From: Paenibacillus sp. MBLB1832
GTDB lineage: Bacteria > Bacillota > Bacilli > Paenibacillales > NBRC-103111
DNA: 64,000 nt
Direction of reading: 5' to 3'
Assembly: GCF_032271945.1 (NCBI RefSeq)
Contig: NZ_CP130319.1
Coordinates: 3,057,001-3,121,000, forward strand
The notes below the pieces were generated by a model that was not told the origin of the DNA, did not search any database, and saw only the letters and a list, made by a program, of their open reading frames with translations. The translations under genes were made by a program, and so were the position numbers. The number at the start of each line of letters is the position of its first letter. Within the stretch, counting starts at the first letter, position 1. Positions 8,402 to 17,127 of the stretch are shown piece by piece.

Positions 8402-9376
8402 CTAACCTCTATTCTCCCATTGCTGAAGCAGCTGCGCTTCGCGCTCTGACTTTAATCCCGCAACCCGCGGAACGCTCGAATCACGCGTGAGATCCCACGC
8501 CAATGTGTCCCCTACCGTGTCCGCAAGCGGTCTTGTTGTTAACCCCATCTCGAACGCTTTCGCATTGTTCATATGCAGCATGCCAACTAAACTGTCGCTT
8601 GGCAGCCAAAGCGGAAGCTCCATCCAAGGCCCCACTCCTTCCTCAACAAGGAACTTCTCATCGACCCAAGTCAACGTGGTTCCCATGTCTTTGGACATGC
8701 ACGCCTCCGCCACTTCCTCCATCGTATAGGAACTACCGCTTGCGTGCACCGTTCCAGTCACGCCTGCTTCGATGAGCCGAATCGTCCACTCGGCAAGATC
8801 GCGCACATCAATGAATTGCACGATGCGCTCCTTCGGCAGCGGAACAAGCACATGACCACCGCGATGACCGCGGGCTGGCCAATACGTGAATCGATCCGAT
8901 GCATCGTATGGACCGACGATTAAACCTGGACGAATGAGCAGCGCACCTTCTGGGAATGCCTCTCGTACAATGTCTTCGCATTGCGCTTTTTTAGCCCCAT
9001 ATAATTGCCCCGGATCTTTCGCATCCGCCACTTGGAGCACTGTCGCTGTTTCATCGAGTTGAACTTGATCCAGATGCGCATAGGCGGAAATCGTAGAAAT
9101 AAACGTGTAATGTGCTGCCCGATCTTTCAACATCTGCGTTGAAGCTGATACGGCATCTGGTTCATAGCCGCTCGTATCAATCACAGCATCCCAGTTTCCC
9201 TGCCGGAGCTTGTCCAAATCCTGATTGCGATCCCCGATCAAATGACGCACCTCCGGAAAAGCATCCCCATCATGCAGTCCGCGATGAAATAAAGTTACCT
9301 CATGCGACTTAGCTAATGCCGCTTCCGTAAGCGCTCTTCCAAGAAATTTGGTACCGCCAAGTATGAGAATATTCAT
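8402..9376 (-). CDS. NAD-dependent epimerase/dehydratase-like (extended SDR) protein
   Basis: A 324-residue extended short-chain dehydrogenase/reductase. The nucleotide-binding motif is at the very N-terminus ('MNILILGGTKFLGRAL'), the acidic turn follows strand 2, and the catalytic pair appears as 'LYGAKKAQCE' (YxxxK) near residue 125. The C-terminal substrate domain includes 'VQFIDVRDLAEW'. Such proteins oxidise, epimerise or dehydrate nucleotide sugars or other carbonyl substrates; nothing fixes the substrate here. Start ATG at 9376 follows GGAGGTAACCC. The gene ends 110 bases before the DUF4870-like gene. No pathway neighbours are present. Confidence 0.8.
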   Translation of the reverse strand: MNILILGGTKFLGRALTEAALAKSHEVTLFHRGLHDGDAFPEVRHLIGDRNQDLDKLRQGNWDAVIDTSGYEPDAVSASTQMLKDRAAHYTFISTISAYAHLDQVQLDETATVLQVADAKDPGQLYGAKKAQCEDIVREAFPEGALLIRPGLIVGPYDASDRFTYWPARGHRGGHVLVPLPKERIVQFIDVRDLAEWTIRLIEAGVTGTVHASGSSYTMEEVAEACMSKDMGTTLTWVDEKFLVEEGVGPWMELPLWLPSDSLVGMLHMNNAKAFEMGLTTRPLADTVGDTLAWDLTRDSSVPRVAGLKSEREAQLLQQWENRG

Positions 9377-9394
9377 GGGTTACCTCCGATTACT

Positions 9395-9595
9395 TTATTT
9401 AATAAGACCATCGAGCAGCGCTCTAGCTTGCTTTACTTTCTCAATCTCCACAGCGCCATCGATCCGACGGTTCTCCCTGATTGCAGTACCCAGATGGACT
9501 TTACACACACCCGTCGTTTGAACAAATGAAGCTAGTGCCTCTAATGTAAGGCCTGCACCGGCTCGCTTCCATACTGACACTTTATCACAAATCAC
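9395..9595 (-). pseudogene. Remnant of a CutC-like protein (C-terminal fragment)
   Basis: A 66-codon open frame resembles the last quarter of CutC-family (copper homeostasis protein) TIM barrels: 'AGAGLTLEALASF', 'TTGVCKVHLGTAIR' and a C-terminal helix ending 'RALLDGLIK'. Full CutC proteins have about 220-250 residues. The frame begins at a GTG with no ribosome site, immediately after a terminator hairpin (9604-9631), and no CutC-like sequence is seen further upstream. I therefore read it as the surviving 3' end of a deleted gene. The family match is from memory of the motif pattern and is only moderately sure; an alternative is another TIM-barrel protein. Confidence 0.45.
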
Positions 9596-9603
9596 ACCAC
9601 GCC

Positions 9604-9631
9604 AAAAACTCCTTCACCAAGAGAAGGAGCT
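9604..9631 (-). terminator. Terminator after the 52-residue ORF
   Basis: On the minus strand CTCCTTC pairs with GAAGGAG across a short loop and is followed by TTTTTGG. It sits between the small ORF ending at 9670 and the CutC-like remnant. Confidence 0.6.
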
Positions 9632-9669
9632 GCGCAACGTGCCTATGTACCTGACTTTGTCTGTGAATG

Positions 9670-9828
9670 TTACAAATTTGAAACTGCTTGCCATTCTTCC
9701 GTCACTTCGACAAGCTCTAAATTGGCAAATGAACGACTCAGCTTCGACAGTTTCTCTGTGGCAGCTAGCTTCGGCAGCGGTGTACTTATCGGCTTTCCTT
9801 TGTAACAAATGATAAACAACACGATCAT
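9670..9828 (-). CDS. Small hypothetical protein, 52 residues
   Basis: A short ORF beginning 'MIVLFIICYKGKPISTPLPK' and continuing through a Lys/Leu/Ser-rich helix to 'ELVEVTEEWQAVSNL'. Its composition looks like a real soluble protein: a hydrophobic beta-strand start, a basic middle and an acidic amphipathic end. A longer overlapping frame on the same strand (9614-9862) has a disordered, Cys/Arg-rich translation and is rejected. AGAAGG lies close before ATG 9826-9828; the spacing is short. A terminator follows at 9604-9631 and another hairpin precedes it, so it forms an independent transcription unit. Function unknown. Confidence 0.55.
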   Translation of the reverse strand: MIVLFIICYKGKPISTPLPKLAATEKLSKLSRSFANLELVEVTEEWQAVSNL

Positions 9829-9866
9829 CACCTTCTCTTTCTAAGAAGTCCGTTTTCATCATAAAA

Positions 9867-9904
9867 TTCGAAAGACCCCCTCAAATTTCAGGGGGTCTTT
9901 CGAA
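9867..9904. terminator. Strong terminator after the deoxynucleoside kinase gene
   Basis: TTCGAAAGACCCCCT pairs perfectly with AGGGGGTCTTTCGAA around the loop CAAATTTC. It lies directly downstream of the kinase stop at 9915 and upstream of the 52-residue ORF. Confidence 0.85.
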
Positions 9905-9914
9905 ATATCGACAT

Positions 9915-10571
9915 CTAAACAATTGCCAGATCATTTAATTTAGCACGAACTTCCTCTACCAATTTCGCCGCATCCGCAGGTCGGTTCACGACATCTACAC
10001 GATCCATGTCCACAATCAGCACTTCCGAAGCGTGGTAGTGATTCATAACCCAGTCGTCATAGCCAGACCACAACTGACGATAGTAATCCACCAACGATTG
10101 ATCTTGTTCAAAGCTGCGGCCGCGAAGACCAATTCGATGCATGACGGTTTCGAAAGAAGCTTTCAAATATACCATCAAATCTGGTGCTTTCTTCGGCAGC
10201 TCAGCTAATTCCGCCATCATGTTATCGGCCAAACCTTCATATACATCGAATTCCAATTGAGAAATACGACCCAGTTCCCGATTAACTTTTGCAAAATACC
10301 AGTCTTCATATATGCTTCGATCCAGTACATTGCGATTATGTACCAGCGCCTGTTTAATGGCTTTAAATCTTGTATTTAGGAAATGCAATTGGAGTAAAAA
10401 CGGATAACGTTGCTTCTCGATCTCTTCTGGTGATGCCGTGTAGAATAACGGCAAAATCGGATTATCATCGACACTCTCATAGAAAACATTTGAATTTAAC
10501 TCTTGTCCAAGTAACGTGGATACTGATGTCTTACCGAGACCAATCATTCCCCCAACCACAATCACTGCCAT
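9915..10571 (-). CDS. Deoxynucleoside kinase (dGK/dAK family)
   Basis: A 218-residue kinase of the deoxynucleoside kinase family, which phosphorylates deoxyadenosine, deoxyguanosine or deoxycytidine for nucleotide salvage in the cytoplasm. The P-loop is 'GGMIGLGKTS' at residues 7-16. The substrate-site motif 'NVLDRSIYEDWYFAK' (DRS-type) lies near 80, and the Arg-rich lid 'RIGLRGRSFE' near 145. The start is ATG 10571, preceded by GAAGGAG and AAGGGG; eight upstream codons give a basic extension without support. Bacilli usually carry two adjacent paralogues (dgk and dck), but only one is here, so the exact nucleoside is open. Confidence 0.85.
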   Translation of the reverse strand: MAVIVVGGMIGLGKTSVSTLLGQELNSNVFYESVDDNPILPLFYTASPEEIEKQRYPFLLQLHFLNTRFKAIKQALVHNRNVLDRSIYEDWYFAKVNRELGRISQLEFDVYEGLADNMMAELAELPKKAPDLMVYLKASFETVMHRIGLRGRSFEQDQSLVDYYRQLWSGYDDWVMNHYHASEVLIVDMDRVDVVNRPADAAKLVEEVRAKLNDLAIV

Positions 10572-10789
10572 TGACCCCTTTCTCCTTCTACCCAAATCAT
10601 TATTTACCTACTGTCAATTCCGCAAAGCTTTCCTATTATACAAGGAATATCACCGTGTGGGAACCCTCTTTTTCTTCCCTTTATGAACTGAGCAAAAAAA
10701 ATTTCAAATCCGATGTGATGATTTTCAATCTCATACTGTCTCTAATAATAAGTGAGAACAATTCTAATCCTTAAGACAGAGGTGTATCG

Positions 10790-11020
10790 ATGATTTACGG
10801 AACGAAATTGCTTGATACAGATATAGAAATTTTCGCAGCAGCCCTTTCGAAAACTACCGTTTTTGTTTGGTCACTTGATCTATTGGGGGTTTATTACAAA
10901 GTAAATACGGGGATCATCGTCAAATATACACCTGACTATGTTCAAATTTACAATGACAATCATGAGACCGTATCCACATGGTATTCCAGAGAGACAACTG
11001 AATTTAGTATTGCATTTTAA
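10790..11020 (+). CDS. Hypothetical protein, 76 residues
   Basis: A small soluble protein with no family I recognise. The translation alternates beta-like segments ('TTVFVWSLDLLGVYYKV', 'GIIVKYTPDYVQIYN') and has no Cys, signal peptide or membrane segment. ATG 10790 has AGAGGTG eight bases upstream, and a terminator follows the stop closely, so the gene is probably real. It stands alone between the divergently read kinase gene and a convergent histidine kinase gene. The 195 bases between it and the kinase gene are AT-rich promoter-like sequence without another ORF. Confidence 0.65.
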   Translation: MIYGTKLLDTDIEIFAAALSKTTVFVWSLDLLGVYYKVNTGIIVKYTPDYVQIYNDNHETVSTWYSRETTEFSIAF

Positions 11021-11028
11021 AAAATGAG

Positions 11029-11071
11029 AAAAACCGCCGATGTGAAGGTACACCCCTTCTCGGCGGTTTTC
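11029..11071. terminator. Bidirectional terminator
   Basis: AAAACCGCCGA pairs with TCGGCGGTTTT, with T runs on both strands. It serves the 76-residue ORF and the convergent histidine kinase gene. Confidence 0.85.
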
Positions 11072-11077
11072 GCTTGT

Positions 11078-12895
11078 CTACCCCTCTAACTCATGGGTAT
11101 TCATCGGCAACAGAACATCGATCGTCGTGCCATACCCCACTTGACTCTGTACAGTCATTTTCCCCTTGTGCGCCTCCACGATTTTGAAACACATCATCAG
11201 TCCAAGACCTGTCCCCTTCTCTTTCGTCGTGTAGAAAGGTTCGCCCAGCTGTTTCAATCGCTCCTCTGGGATGCCGCAGCCATTATCTTGCGTTCGCACT
11301 CGGATATAATCAGGGCCATCCACAGACACGATGATTTTGATCTGCCCGTCTTTCGGGATGGCTTCCATCGCATTTTTGATCAAGTTAATAAACAATTGCT
11401 TCAAGTGCATCTCCGAACATATTATCTCAGGAATGTCAGACTCGATTTCAAGCAGTAGTTGTATACTGACAAGCATTGCCTGCGTGTCCAGTAACGCAAT
11501 AACCGAGTTCAGAATTGCCGCCAAATCGCCCTTTTTGTAAGTAATCGCTTCTGGCTTTGCGATCACGAGAAACTCACTGACAATGAAATTAATTCTATCC
11601 AGCTCAGAGAGCATGATATCGAAATAGTGCTGTTTCTCCTTCAAATCATGCTGCAACAATTGCAGGAACCCGCGCAGTGAAGTAAGAGGATTACGGATTT
11701 CGTGGGCCAATCCCGCCGCGAGCTGCCCCGCAACGGAGAGTTTATCCGACTTGCGCAGAAGCTCCTCAGTTTGCTTTCGCTCCGTAATATCTCGCGTAAT
11801 ACCAGCGAAGCCGAAGATTTCACCTTGTTCATTCATAATCGGCGTCTTCGTGACACTGACATGGATCTGCTCGCCGTCTTTGCGAAGACGAACGGATTCC
11901 AATCCCGAAATCTTCATTCCCTTGCTTAATTTTTCATATATATCCTTACGCTCATTTTCTAGTTCAGGTGGATAAATAGGTAACGGCCGATCGCGCAACT
12001 CTTCTTGGCTCCAGCCGAACATATGCTCATGTGCGGCATTGACAGAAATGACGTTTCCATTCAAATCGAGCACACTAATCCCGTCTGACGTGTTGTTAAT
12101 GACAGATTCCAGCAATTCCTTCGTCTCGCGGAGCTCCGTCTCCATCCGTTTGCGCTCGGTAATGTCTACACAGGAACCAATAACCTCAACCACGCGTTCA
12201 TGCTCAAAGATCGGTCGCAATGAGGTTAGATAAGTGATTCCGCGGTATGTCGCCTCGTACATCACATTTTCTTCACCGTTCCAGGCACGGTCGTAGTAGG
12301 ATTGAATAGAATCTGCCAAGTCAGGCGGCCAAATATCATGCAAGCTTTTGCCCAAAATATGCGTTGGTTGATAGCCTAGGCGGTATAGCAGCTCCCCGTC
12401 ACACAGGGTATGGACGTACTCCCCGCAAATTTCGCGGAACTTCAGCGTCATGCCTTGCTGTCTTCTTACAGTATCATGCAAGTCCTGCTGGGCAATTCGC
12501 AATGATTCACGGTCACGGTTGAACTGCGTAATATCCTTGGCTATCAAATAGACGCCGTCCATCTGTTCGTTCACAATAATCGGCACGTTTTTGACGCCAA
12601 GTTCAATTCTTTCTCCATTCGATTGTGTAAAGATCAATATGTAATTATCTGATCGCGCTATGAGTTTATCTTGGGGCTCGTCCTGCCCATCCTCCAATTG
12701 AAATAAGTGATCAATGAACTGATGCATTAATTCTGCTTCTGTGTATCCCAGAATACGCTCCATAGCAGGGTTCAGACTTTGAATTCGGCCATCTAAATCA
12801 CAAGTTAGAATGCCTGCTGGGTTATGTTTAATTAACGACTTGTAGCGTTGCTCGCTCTCAGCAAGCTTGCGCTCCATGTCCGATTGCATGCTCAT
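11078..12895 (-). CDS. Soluble PAS-domain sensor histidine kinase (KinA-like)
   Basis: A 605-residue kinase without membrane segments. Three PAS domains lie at about residues 10-125, 150-250 and 258-375, the last two ending in the PAC-type 'DITERK' motif. A HisKA dimerisation domain follows with the phospho-acceptor His near 398 ('AAGLAHEIRNPLTSLRGF'). The HATPase_c domain near 490-600 has 'LFINLIKNAMEA', 'DNGCGIPEERL' and 'GTGLGLMM'. This layout matches the sporulation kinases (KinA/KinC/KinE type) that feed the Spo0F-Spo0B-Spo0A phosphorelay, and no response regulator gene is adjacent. Start ATG at 12895 has GGAGG seven bases upstream. The signal sensed cannot be read. Confidence 0.88.
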   Translation of the reverse strand: MSMQSDMERKLAESEQRYKSLIKHNPAGILTCDLDGRIQSLNPAMERILGYTEAELMHQFIDHLFQLEDGQDEPQDKLIARSDNYILIFTQSNGERIELGVKNVPIIVNEQMDGVYLIAKDITQFNRDRESLRIAQQDLHDTVRRQQGMTLKFREICGEYVHTLCDGELLYRLGYQPTHILGKSLHDIWPPDLADSIQSYYDRAWNGEENVMYEATYRGITYLTSLRPIFEHERVVEVIGSCVDITERKRMETELRETKELLESVINNTSDGISVLDLNGNVISVNAAHEHMFGWSQEELRDRPLPIYPPELENERKDIYEKLSKGMKISGLESVRLRKDGEQIHVSVTKTPIMNEQGEIFGFAGITRDITERKQTEELLRKSDKLSVAGQLAAGLAHEIRNPLTSLRGFLQLLQHDLKEKQHYFDIMLSELDRINFIVSEFLVIAKPEAITYKKGDLAAILNSVIALLDTQAMLVSIQLLLEIESDIPEIICSEMHLKQLFINLIKNAMEAIPKDGQIKIIVSVDGPDYIRVRTQDNGCGIPEERLKQLGEPFYTTKEKGTGLGLMMCFKIVEAHKGKMTVQSQVGYGTTIDVLLPMNTHELEG

Positions 12896-13085
12896 ACTAT
12901 ATCCTCCATCTTACAGCTTGGATGGCGACCATCTCTGTTTGTTACATTCGACGATACCCCTGGCAATCCTGCCCATTTTTCGCATTCAAACGAATTAGTC
13001 CGTGAAATGTGCCCTCATTTTCTGGCAACTATGATAAAATGAAATAGCTCTTCAAATACGATCCGATCCTTAGGAGGAATCTCTC

Positions 13086-14018
13086 TTGCCTAACATTTGG
13101 ACACACTTCATTTTTGGTCAAAAATTAATGGATGAACTCCATCACACCGCGGTGTTGAACGACAAACAAATGCGAAACATTTTCTCGCTCGGCTGCCAAG
13201 GACCCGACTTTCTGTTCTATCACAACTTTCTTCCGTGGAAAAAAGATAAAAAATTAGTCGAGCTGGGCAGTCAGATGCATAAGGACAACTGCGGTCCTTT
13301 CCTGCTCGAATTGATTAAACAAGTGCGAGGCAGAGGCCTTTATAACCCAGCAGTTATGTATGTTTTAGGATTTTTGACTCATCATATTTTAGATCGGAAT
13401 CTGCATCCCTACGTTTTTTATAAGTCAGGCTTTAAGAAATGGGATCACCAACGATTTGAAATTATCATGGATACCCTCATAGCGAAGCATGAGCGCAACA
13501 TTCAGACGTGGCAAACGCCTGTTTGGAAAGAAATCTATGTTGGAGAAATGTTGCCAACAGGCGTCCTCTCTGCACTGTCAACGGCATCCGCGATTCATTA
13601 TCCCGAAATCGCCGCTAGCATGTCCGAGTCAGAATGGAACGATGCTTATCTTGATATGATTCGAGCTCAGCGATTATTTCACGATCCCAGAGGCTGGAAA
13701 CGTTTGGTAACCTTCGGTCAAATATCACCGTTCGTATTTAAGAAGAAGCCGGCTCCGCTTGACTATTTCAACGAAGCGAAGATCGTATGGAATTGCCCAA
13801 CAGACCTGAATGAAACATATACATATAGCGTCTGGGAGCTTTGGGATTTGGCGATGGAAGATGGCAAAAAAGTGCTGGAAGCCGCCATTCAAGTGCTGCT
13901 GCGCGGCACAGACGCCGATTATGAAGCACTTAGTAACGTGCTTGGAAATCGATCCTACGAAACTGGGAAAGATTGTACGCTTCCCTTGACGATCACACAT
14001 GTCAATCCAATTCTCTAA
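13086..14018 (+). CDS. Zinc-dependent phospholipase C-like protein
   Basis: A 310-residue protein with the zinc-dependent phospholipase C / S1-P1 nuclease-like metal pattern: an N-terminal 'MPNIWTHFIFGQKLM', then 'GCQGPDFLFYHNFLPW', 'THHILDRNLHPYV' and 'WDHQRFEIIMDTLI', each giving His or Asp ligands. No signal peptide is visible, so it is probably cytoplasmic, unlike secreted phospholipases. The start codon is TTG 13086, eight bases after a perfect AGGAGG. It reads divergently from the histidine kinase gene across 190 bases and ends at a strong terminator. Family is fairly secure; activity on phospholipids is not established from sequence. Confidence 0.75.
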   Translation: MPNIWTHFIFGQKLMDELHHTAVLNDKQMRNIFSLGCQGPDFLFYHNFLPWKKDKKLVELGSQMHKDNCGPFLLELIKQVRGRGLYNPAVMYVLGFLTHHILDRNLHPYVFYKSGFKKWDHQRFEIIMDTLIAKHERNIQTWQTPVWKEIYVGEMLPTGVLSALSTASAIHYPEIAASMSESEWNDAYLDMIRAQRLFHDPRGWKRLVTFGQISPFVFKKKPAPLDYFNEAKIVWNCPTDLNETYTYSVWELWDLAMEDGKKVLEAAIQVLLRGTDADYEALSNVLGNRSYETGKDCTLPLTITHVNPIL

Positions 14019-14022
14019 TAAG

Positions 14023-14070
14023 CAAAAAAGCAGAGTCCACCTATACTGTTCGGTGGACTCTGCTTTTTTT
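14023..14070. terminator. Bidirectional terminator
   Basis: AAAAAAGCAGAGTCCACC pairs perfectly with GGTGGACTCTGCTTTTTT. It separates the convergent phospholipase-like gene and ung. Confidence 0.9.
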
Positions 14071-14078
14071 AGTCTCAA

Positions 14079-14747
14079 TTAGGGAATTTGCCAATCGATT
14101 TCTCGCTGATCCCATTGTTTTAAATAAGCGTTGACCTGTGAAAACGGCTTGCTCCCGAAAAATCCGCGATAGGCGGATAACGGACTTGGATGTACAGATG
14201 AAATGATGCCATGCCTGCTGCCGTCTATCAAGGATGCTTTGGACTGTGCATAACTGCCCCAGAGAATGAATACGACGGGATTTTCTCTGGCATTCAATAC
14301 CTGAATGACGCGATCCGTGAATTGCTCCCAACCTTTGCCTTTATGGGAATTAGCCTCGCCTTCTCGCACCGTCAGAACGGTGTTTAGCAGCAGGACGCCT
14401 TGATCCGCCCATGCGCCAAGGAATCCATGTTCGGGTACATGGCATCCGATATCGGAAGCAAGTTCCTTATACATATTCCGCAGGGACGGCGGGATAGGCA
14501 TGTCCGATTTTACCGAGAAACTGAGGCCATGCGCTTGCCCGCTTCCATGATAGGGATCCTGCCCAAGAAGCACAACCTTTGTATTCGTGTAGGACGTGCG
14601 TTCAAAAGCGCGGAACACATCGTCCTCATGCGGGAAAATGGTATGTGAACGAAATTCCTCCTGCAGGAACTGCTGTAATTGTTCATAATAAGGCGCTTGA
14701 AACTCGTCAGCCAGTATCGTTAACCAGTCATTCGTCGGATGCTTCAC
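14079..14747 (-). CDS. ung: Uracil-DNA glycosylase
   Basis: A 222-residue family 1 uracil-DNA glycosylase, which removes uracil from DNA in base excision repair. The catalytic motif is '[20 protein letters not shown]' (Asp general base) near residue 60. The uracil-binding segment '[17 protein letters not shown]' and the DNA-intercalating loop '[13 protein letters not shown]' with the catalytic His are also present. The start is GTG 14747 after GGGGGTG. It lies 18 bases downstream of topB on the same strand, so the two are probably co-transcribed. Confidence 0.95.
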   Translation of the reverse strand: MKHPTNDWLTILADEFQAPYYEQLQQFLQEEFRSHTIFPHEDDVFRAFERTSYTNTKVVLLGQDPYHGSGQAHGLSFSVKSDMPIPPSLRNMYKELASDIGCHVPEHGFLGAWADQGVLLLNTVLTVREGEANSHKGKGWEQFTDRVIQVLNARENPVVFILWGSYAQSKASLIDGSRHGIISSVHPSPLSAYRGFFGSKPFSQVNAYLKQWDQREIDWQIP

Positions 14748-14765
14748 TTGACACCCCCACTTTCA

Positions 14766-17009
14766 TTACTCCGTGCCAAGCGCACCTGTGGAAACGTCCT
14801 TTAGCACGATTTTCCCATCGGTTTCTGTGCCGTCAGCAAGAACGAGCTTTAATTTCGTCGTTTTCCCTTTGGCAACGAGCGCCTGCACCTGCGTTTCCGT
14901 TAGGCTGCGACCGAAGCTTTCCTTCCAGATCACGAAGGCACACCCTTCTTTATAATGGGAACAGCCGTAGCCTTTCCGTCCCATGAACAGCGACCCACCG
15001 CAGCCTGGTCGCGGGCAATTCGCGATGAACGTACTTCCGCCGTCAGAGGTCGTCTTCTTTTTCGGTGCGGCCGACTTGGCTGCACCCTCTCCGCGCGTGG
15101 AGGATTTCGATGCTGCACGCTTTGCAGTTGGTTCAGGCGCTTGTTCGCCTTCGAAATCCGTTTTCGAAGCTCTTGCTTGCCTGCGCACCTTATCAACGAT
15201 CAGCGTTGCAAACTTTTTCACATTTTGCATGAATTGTTCGTCCGATGCTGTCCCCCGGGAAATCTCGTTCAACCTGCGCTCCCAATGCCCTGTCATCTCT
15301 GGTGACGTCAACAGCTCAATGCCTGCACCACGAATCAACTCAACAACCATGCGACCTTTCTGGGTCAAAATGATTTTCTTCCCCTGCATGTCGATGTACC
15401 CGACTTTCTTCAGTCGCTCAATCGTCGCAGCCCGCGTCGCTGGCGTCCCAAGACCAGAGTCTTTCATTGCATCGCGCAGCTCTTCATCCTCGATCTGCTT
15501 CCCAGCGCTTTCCATCGCCTTTAGCAAGGTTCCTTCATTAAAATGCTTAGGAGGCTGCGTATCCTTTTCCTTCACAATGGCATCTGTACAGCGTACTTCC
15601 CCTTGCGCATCGATCGAGAATGGCTCGCTAACTTCGACTTCTTCCTCGTCCTCTGCCTCTTCCTTCTCTTTGCCCTTTGTCGCTTTCGCTTTCTCTTTCT
15701 TCTGGTCCGCATAGATGACCTTCCAGCCGAGGGAAAGGAGCTCCTTGACGGTTGTTTTGAAAAGCTCCTGCTCCACTTCGGTCATCACCGTATGTACCTT
15801 GTAAGCCGCAGGAGGATAGAACTGCGATAAGAATCTGCGAACAATGAGATCATATAACTTCTGCTCGTCGGGCGTTAAACCCGATGCTTTCTTATTCGTC
15901 GGTAGAATCGCATGGTGATCCTCAACCTTAGACGGGTTGCAAATAAATTTATTGTTCACATGCACGAGACTGCGATTCGCTCCTTGTACCAGCTCGTGAT
16001 AAGCCGTACCTTGCAAGGCATTTAGCGCCTTATGCATGTCTGGAATATTTTGCTCCGTCACATAGTTGGAGTTCGTTCTCGGATAAGAAATGACCTTATG
16101 CTTCTCGTATAAAGCTTGGGCCGTATCTAGCGTCTTCTTAGCTGAAAAGGCATACTTGCCATTTGCTTCCCGCTGTAGCAACGTTAAATCATATAACTTA
16201 AAGGGGTATTCTTTCGTGTCCTTAACCTCATACGATTGAATGCGAGCTGGCTGTCCCTTCACTTTAGCAGCTAATGCTGCGGCCTTCTCGCCATCCGTGA
16301 AGCGTTCGCCTTGCCACATCCCTCGATACGGCGTATCCCCTTGCGCAAAATGACCTTCCAGCTCATAAAATTTGAGCGATGAGAACGCCTCGATCTGCTT
16401 TTGCCGATCATAGATGAGTGCGAGTACCGGTGTTTGCACACGTCCGACTGACAGCAGGACATTATGTTTCGTTGTAAAAGCACGCGAGCCATTCATCCCG
16501 ATCAGCCAATCTGCCTCGCTTCTTGAACGCGCAGCGCGCGTCAAGTTCTCATATTCGGAGCCATCCTTCAAGGTGGCAAAGCCGTTGCGAATCGTTTCAG
16601 AGGTTAAATCTGAAATCCATAAACGTTTGACGGGCTGCATCAGCCCGAGATGACGTTGAATCAATGAGAAGATATGCTGTCCCTCGCGCCCCGCATCACA
16701 AGCATTGACGAGCTGGTTGCATTTCTTCGCCAGCTCTGCAATTACCTTCAATTGATCATACGTGCGCGGGTTCGGGATCAGTTTAAACTCGGACGGAATA
16801 ATGGGCAGATGATTGATATTCCATTTTTTATATTTCTCATCGTAGTGATCAGGCTCTGCCAATTCAATCAAATGGCCGATGGCCCAAGTGATGATATACT
16901 GCTCGCCTTCGAGATGAGATCTCATATTTTTGGCCTTAGGTTCTATTGCGGCAGCTATGTTACGTCCCATGTCGGGCTTTTCCGCAATAATTAGTGTCTT
17001 CAACCGCAA
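14766..17009 (-). CDS. topB: DNA topoisomerase III
   Basis: A 747-residue type IA topoisomerase, which relaxes and decatenates DNA through a transient 5'-phosphotyrosine. Visible parts are the N-terminal Toprim domain ('LIIAEKPDMGRNIAAAIEPK', 'ACDAGREGQHIF'), 'SVGRVQTPVLALI', and the active-site Tyr in 'KVISYPRTNSNYVTE' near 315. A Lys/Glu-rich insertion near 430-465 and a basic Ala/Ser/Thr-rich linker near 640-665 interrupt the core. A single zinc ribbon ('CPRPGCGGSLFMGRKGYGC' onward) ends the protein. The start is TTG 17009 (AGGAG four bases away) or TTG 17003 (ten bases away), which would give the common N-terminus MKTLIIAEKP. Topo III is usually a non-essential paralogue of TopA. Confidence 0.93.
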   Translation of the reverse strand: MRLKTLIIAEKPDMGRNIAAAIEPKAKNMRSHLEGEQYIITWAIGHLIELAEPDHYDEKYKKWNINHLPIIPSEFKLIPNPRTYDQLKVIAELAKKCNQLVNACDAGREGQHIFSLIQRHLGLMQPVKRLWISDLTSETIRNGFATLKDGSEYENLTRAARSRSEADWLIGMNGSRAFTTKHNVLLSVGRVQTPVLALIYDRQKQIEAFSSLKFYELEGHFAQGDTPYRGMWQGERFTDGEKAAALAAKVKGQPARIQSYEVKDTKEYPFKLYDLTLLQREANGKYAFSAKKTLDTAQALYEKHKVISYPRTNSNYVTEQNIPDMHKALNALQGTAYHELVQGANRSLVHVNNKFICNPSKVEDHHAILPTNKKASGLTPDEQKLYDLIVRRFLSQFYPPAAYKVHTVMTEVEQELFKTTVKELLSLGWKVIYADQKKEKAKATKGKEKEEAEDEEEVEVSEPFSIDAQGEVRCTDAIVKEKDTQPPKHFNEGTLLKAMESAGKQIEDEELRDAMKDSGLGTPATRAATIERLKKVGYIDMQGKKIILTQKGRMVVELIRGAGIELLTSPEMTGHWERRLNEISRGTASDEQFMQNVKKFATLIVDKVRRQARASKTDFEGEQAPEPTAKRAASKSSTRGEGAAKSAAPKKKTTSDGGSTFIANCPRPGCGGSLFMGRKGYGCSHYKEGCAFVIWKESFGRSLTETQVQALVAKGKTTKLKLVLADGTETDGKIVLKDVSTGALGTE

Positions 17010-17083
17010 ATCGCTCCTAACCGAAAATCAGATTCTGTCGATTCAGTGTATCCCACTTTAGTATCGCCTGCAATATCGAACCG

Positions 17084-17120
17084 CAAAAAAACCTCCAACA
17101 CGTCAGACGCGCAAGAGGTT
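17084..17120 (-). terminator. Terminator after the DUF1904 gene
   Basis: On the minus strand AACCTC pairs with GAGGTT around a GC-containing loop and is followed by TTTTTTTGC. It separates DUF1904 from topB. Confidence 0.65.
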
Positions 17121-17127
17121 GTATGTA

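Noticed and set aside
9614..9862. 82-residue frame on the minus strand
   Set aside because: Its translation is Arg/Cys/His-rich and unlike a folded protein, and a 52-residue frame in another register of the same strand is better.
14983..15714. 243-residue frame antisense to topB
   Set aside because: It is the complement of a conserved topB region, with Ser/Pro/Phe-rich shadow composition and no ribosome site.
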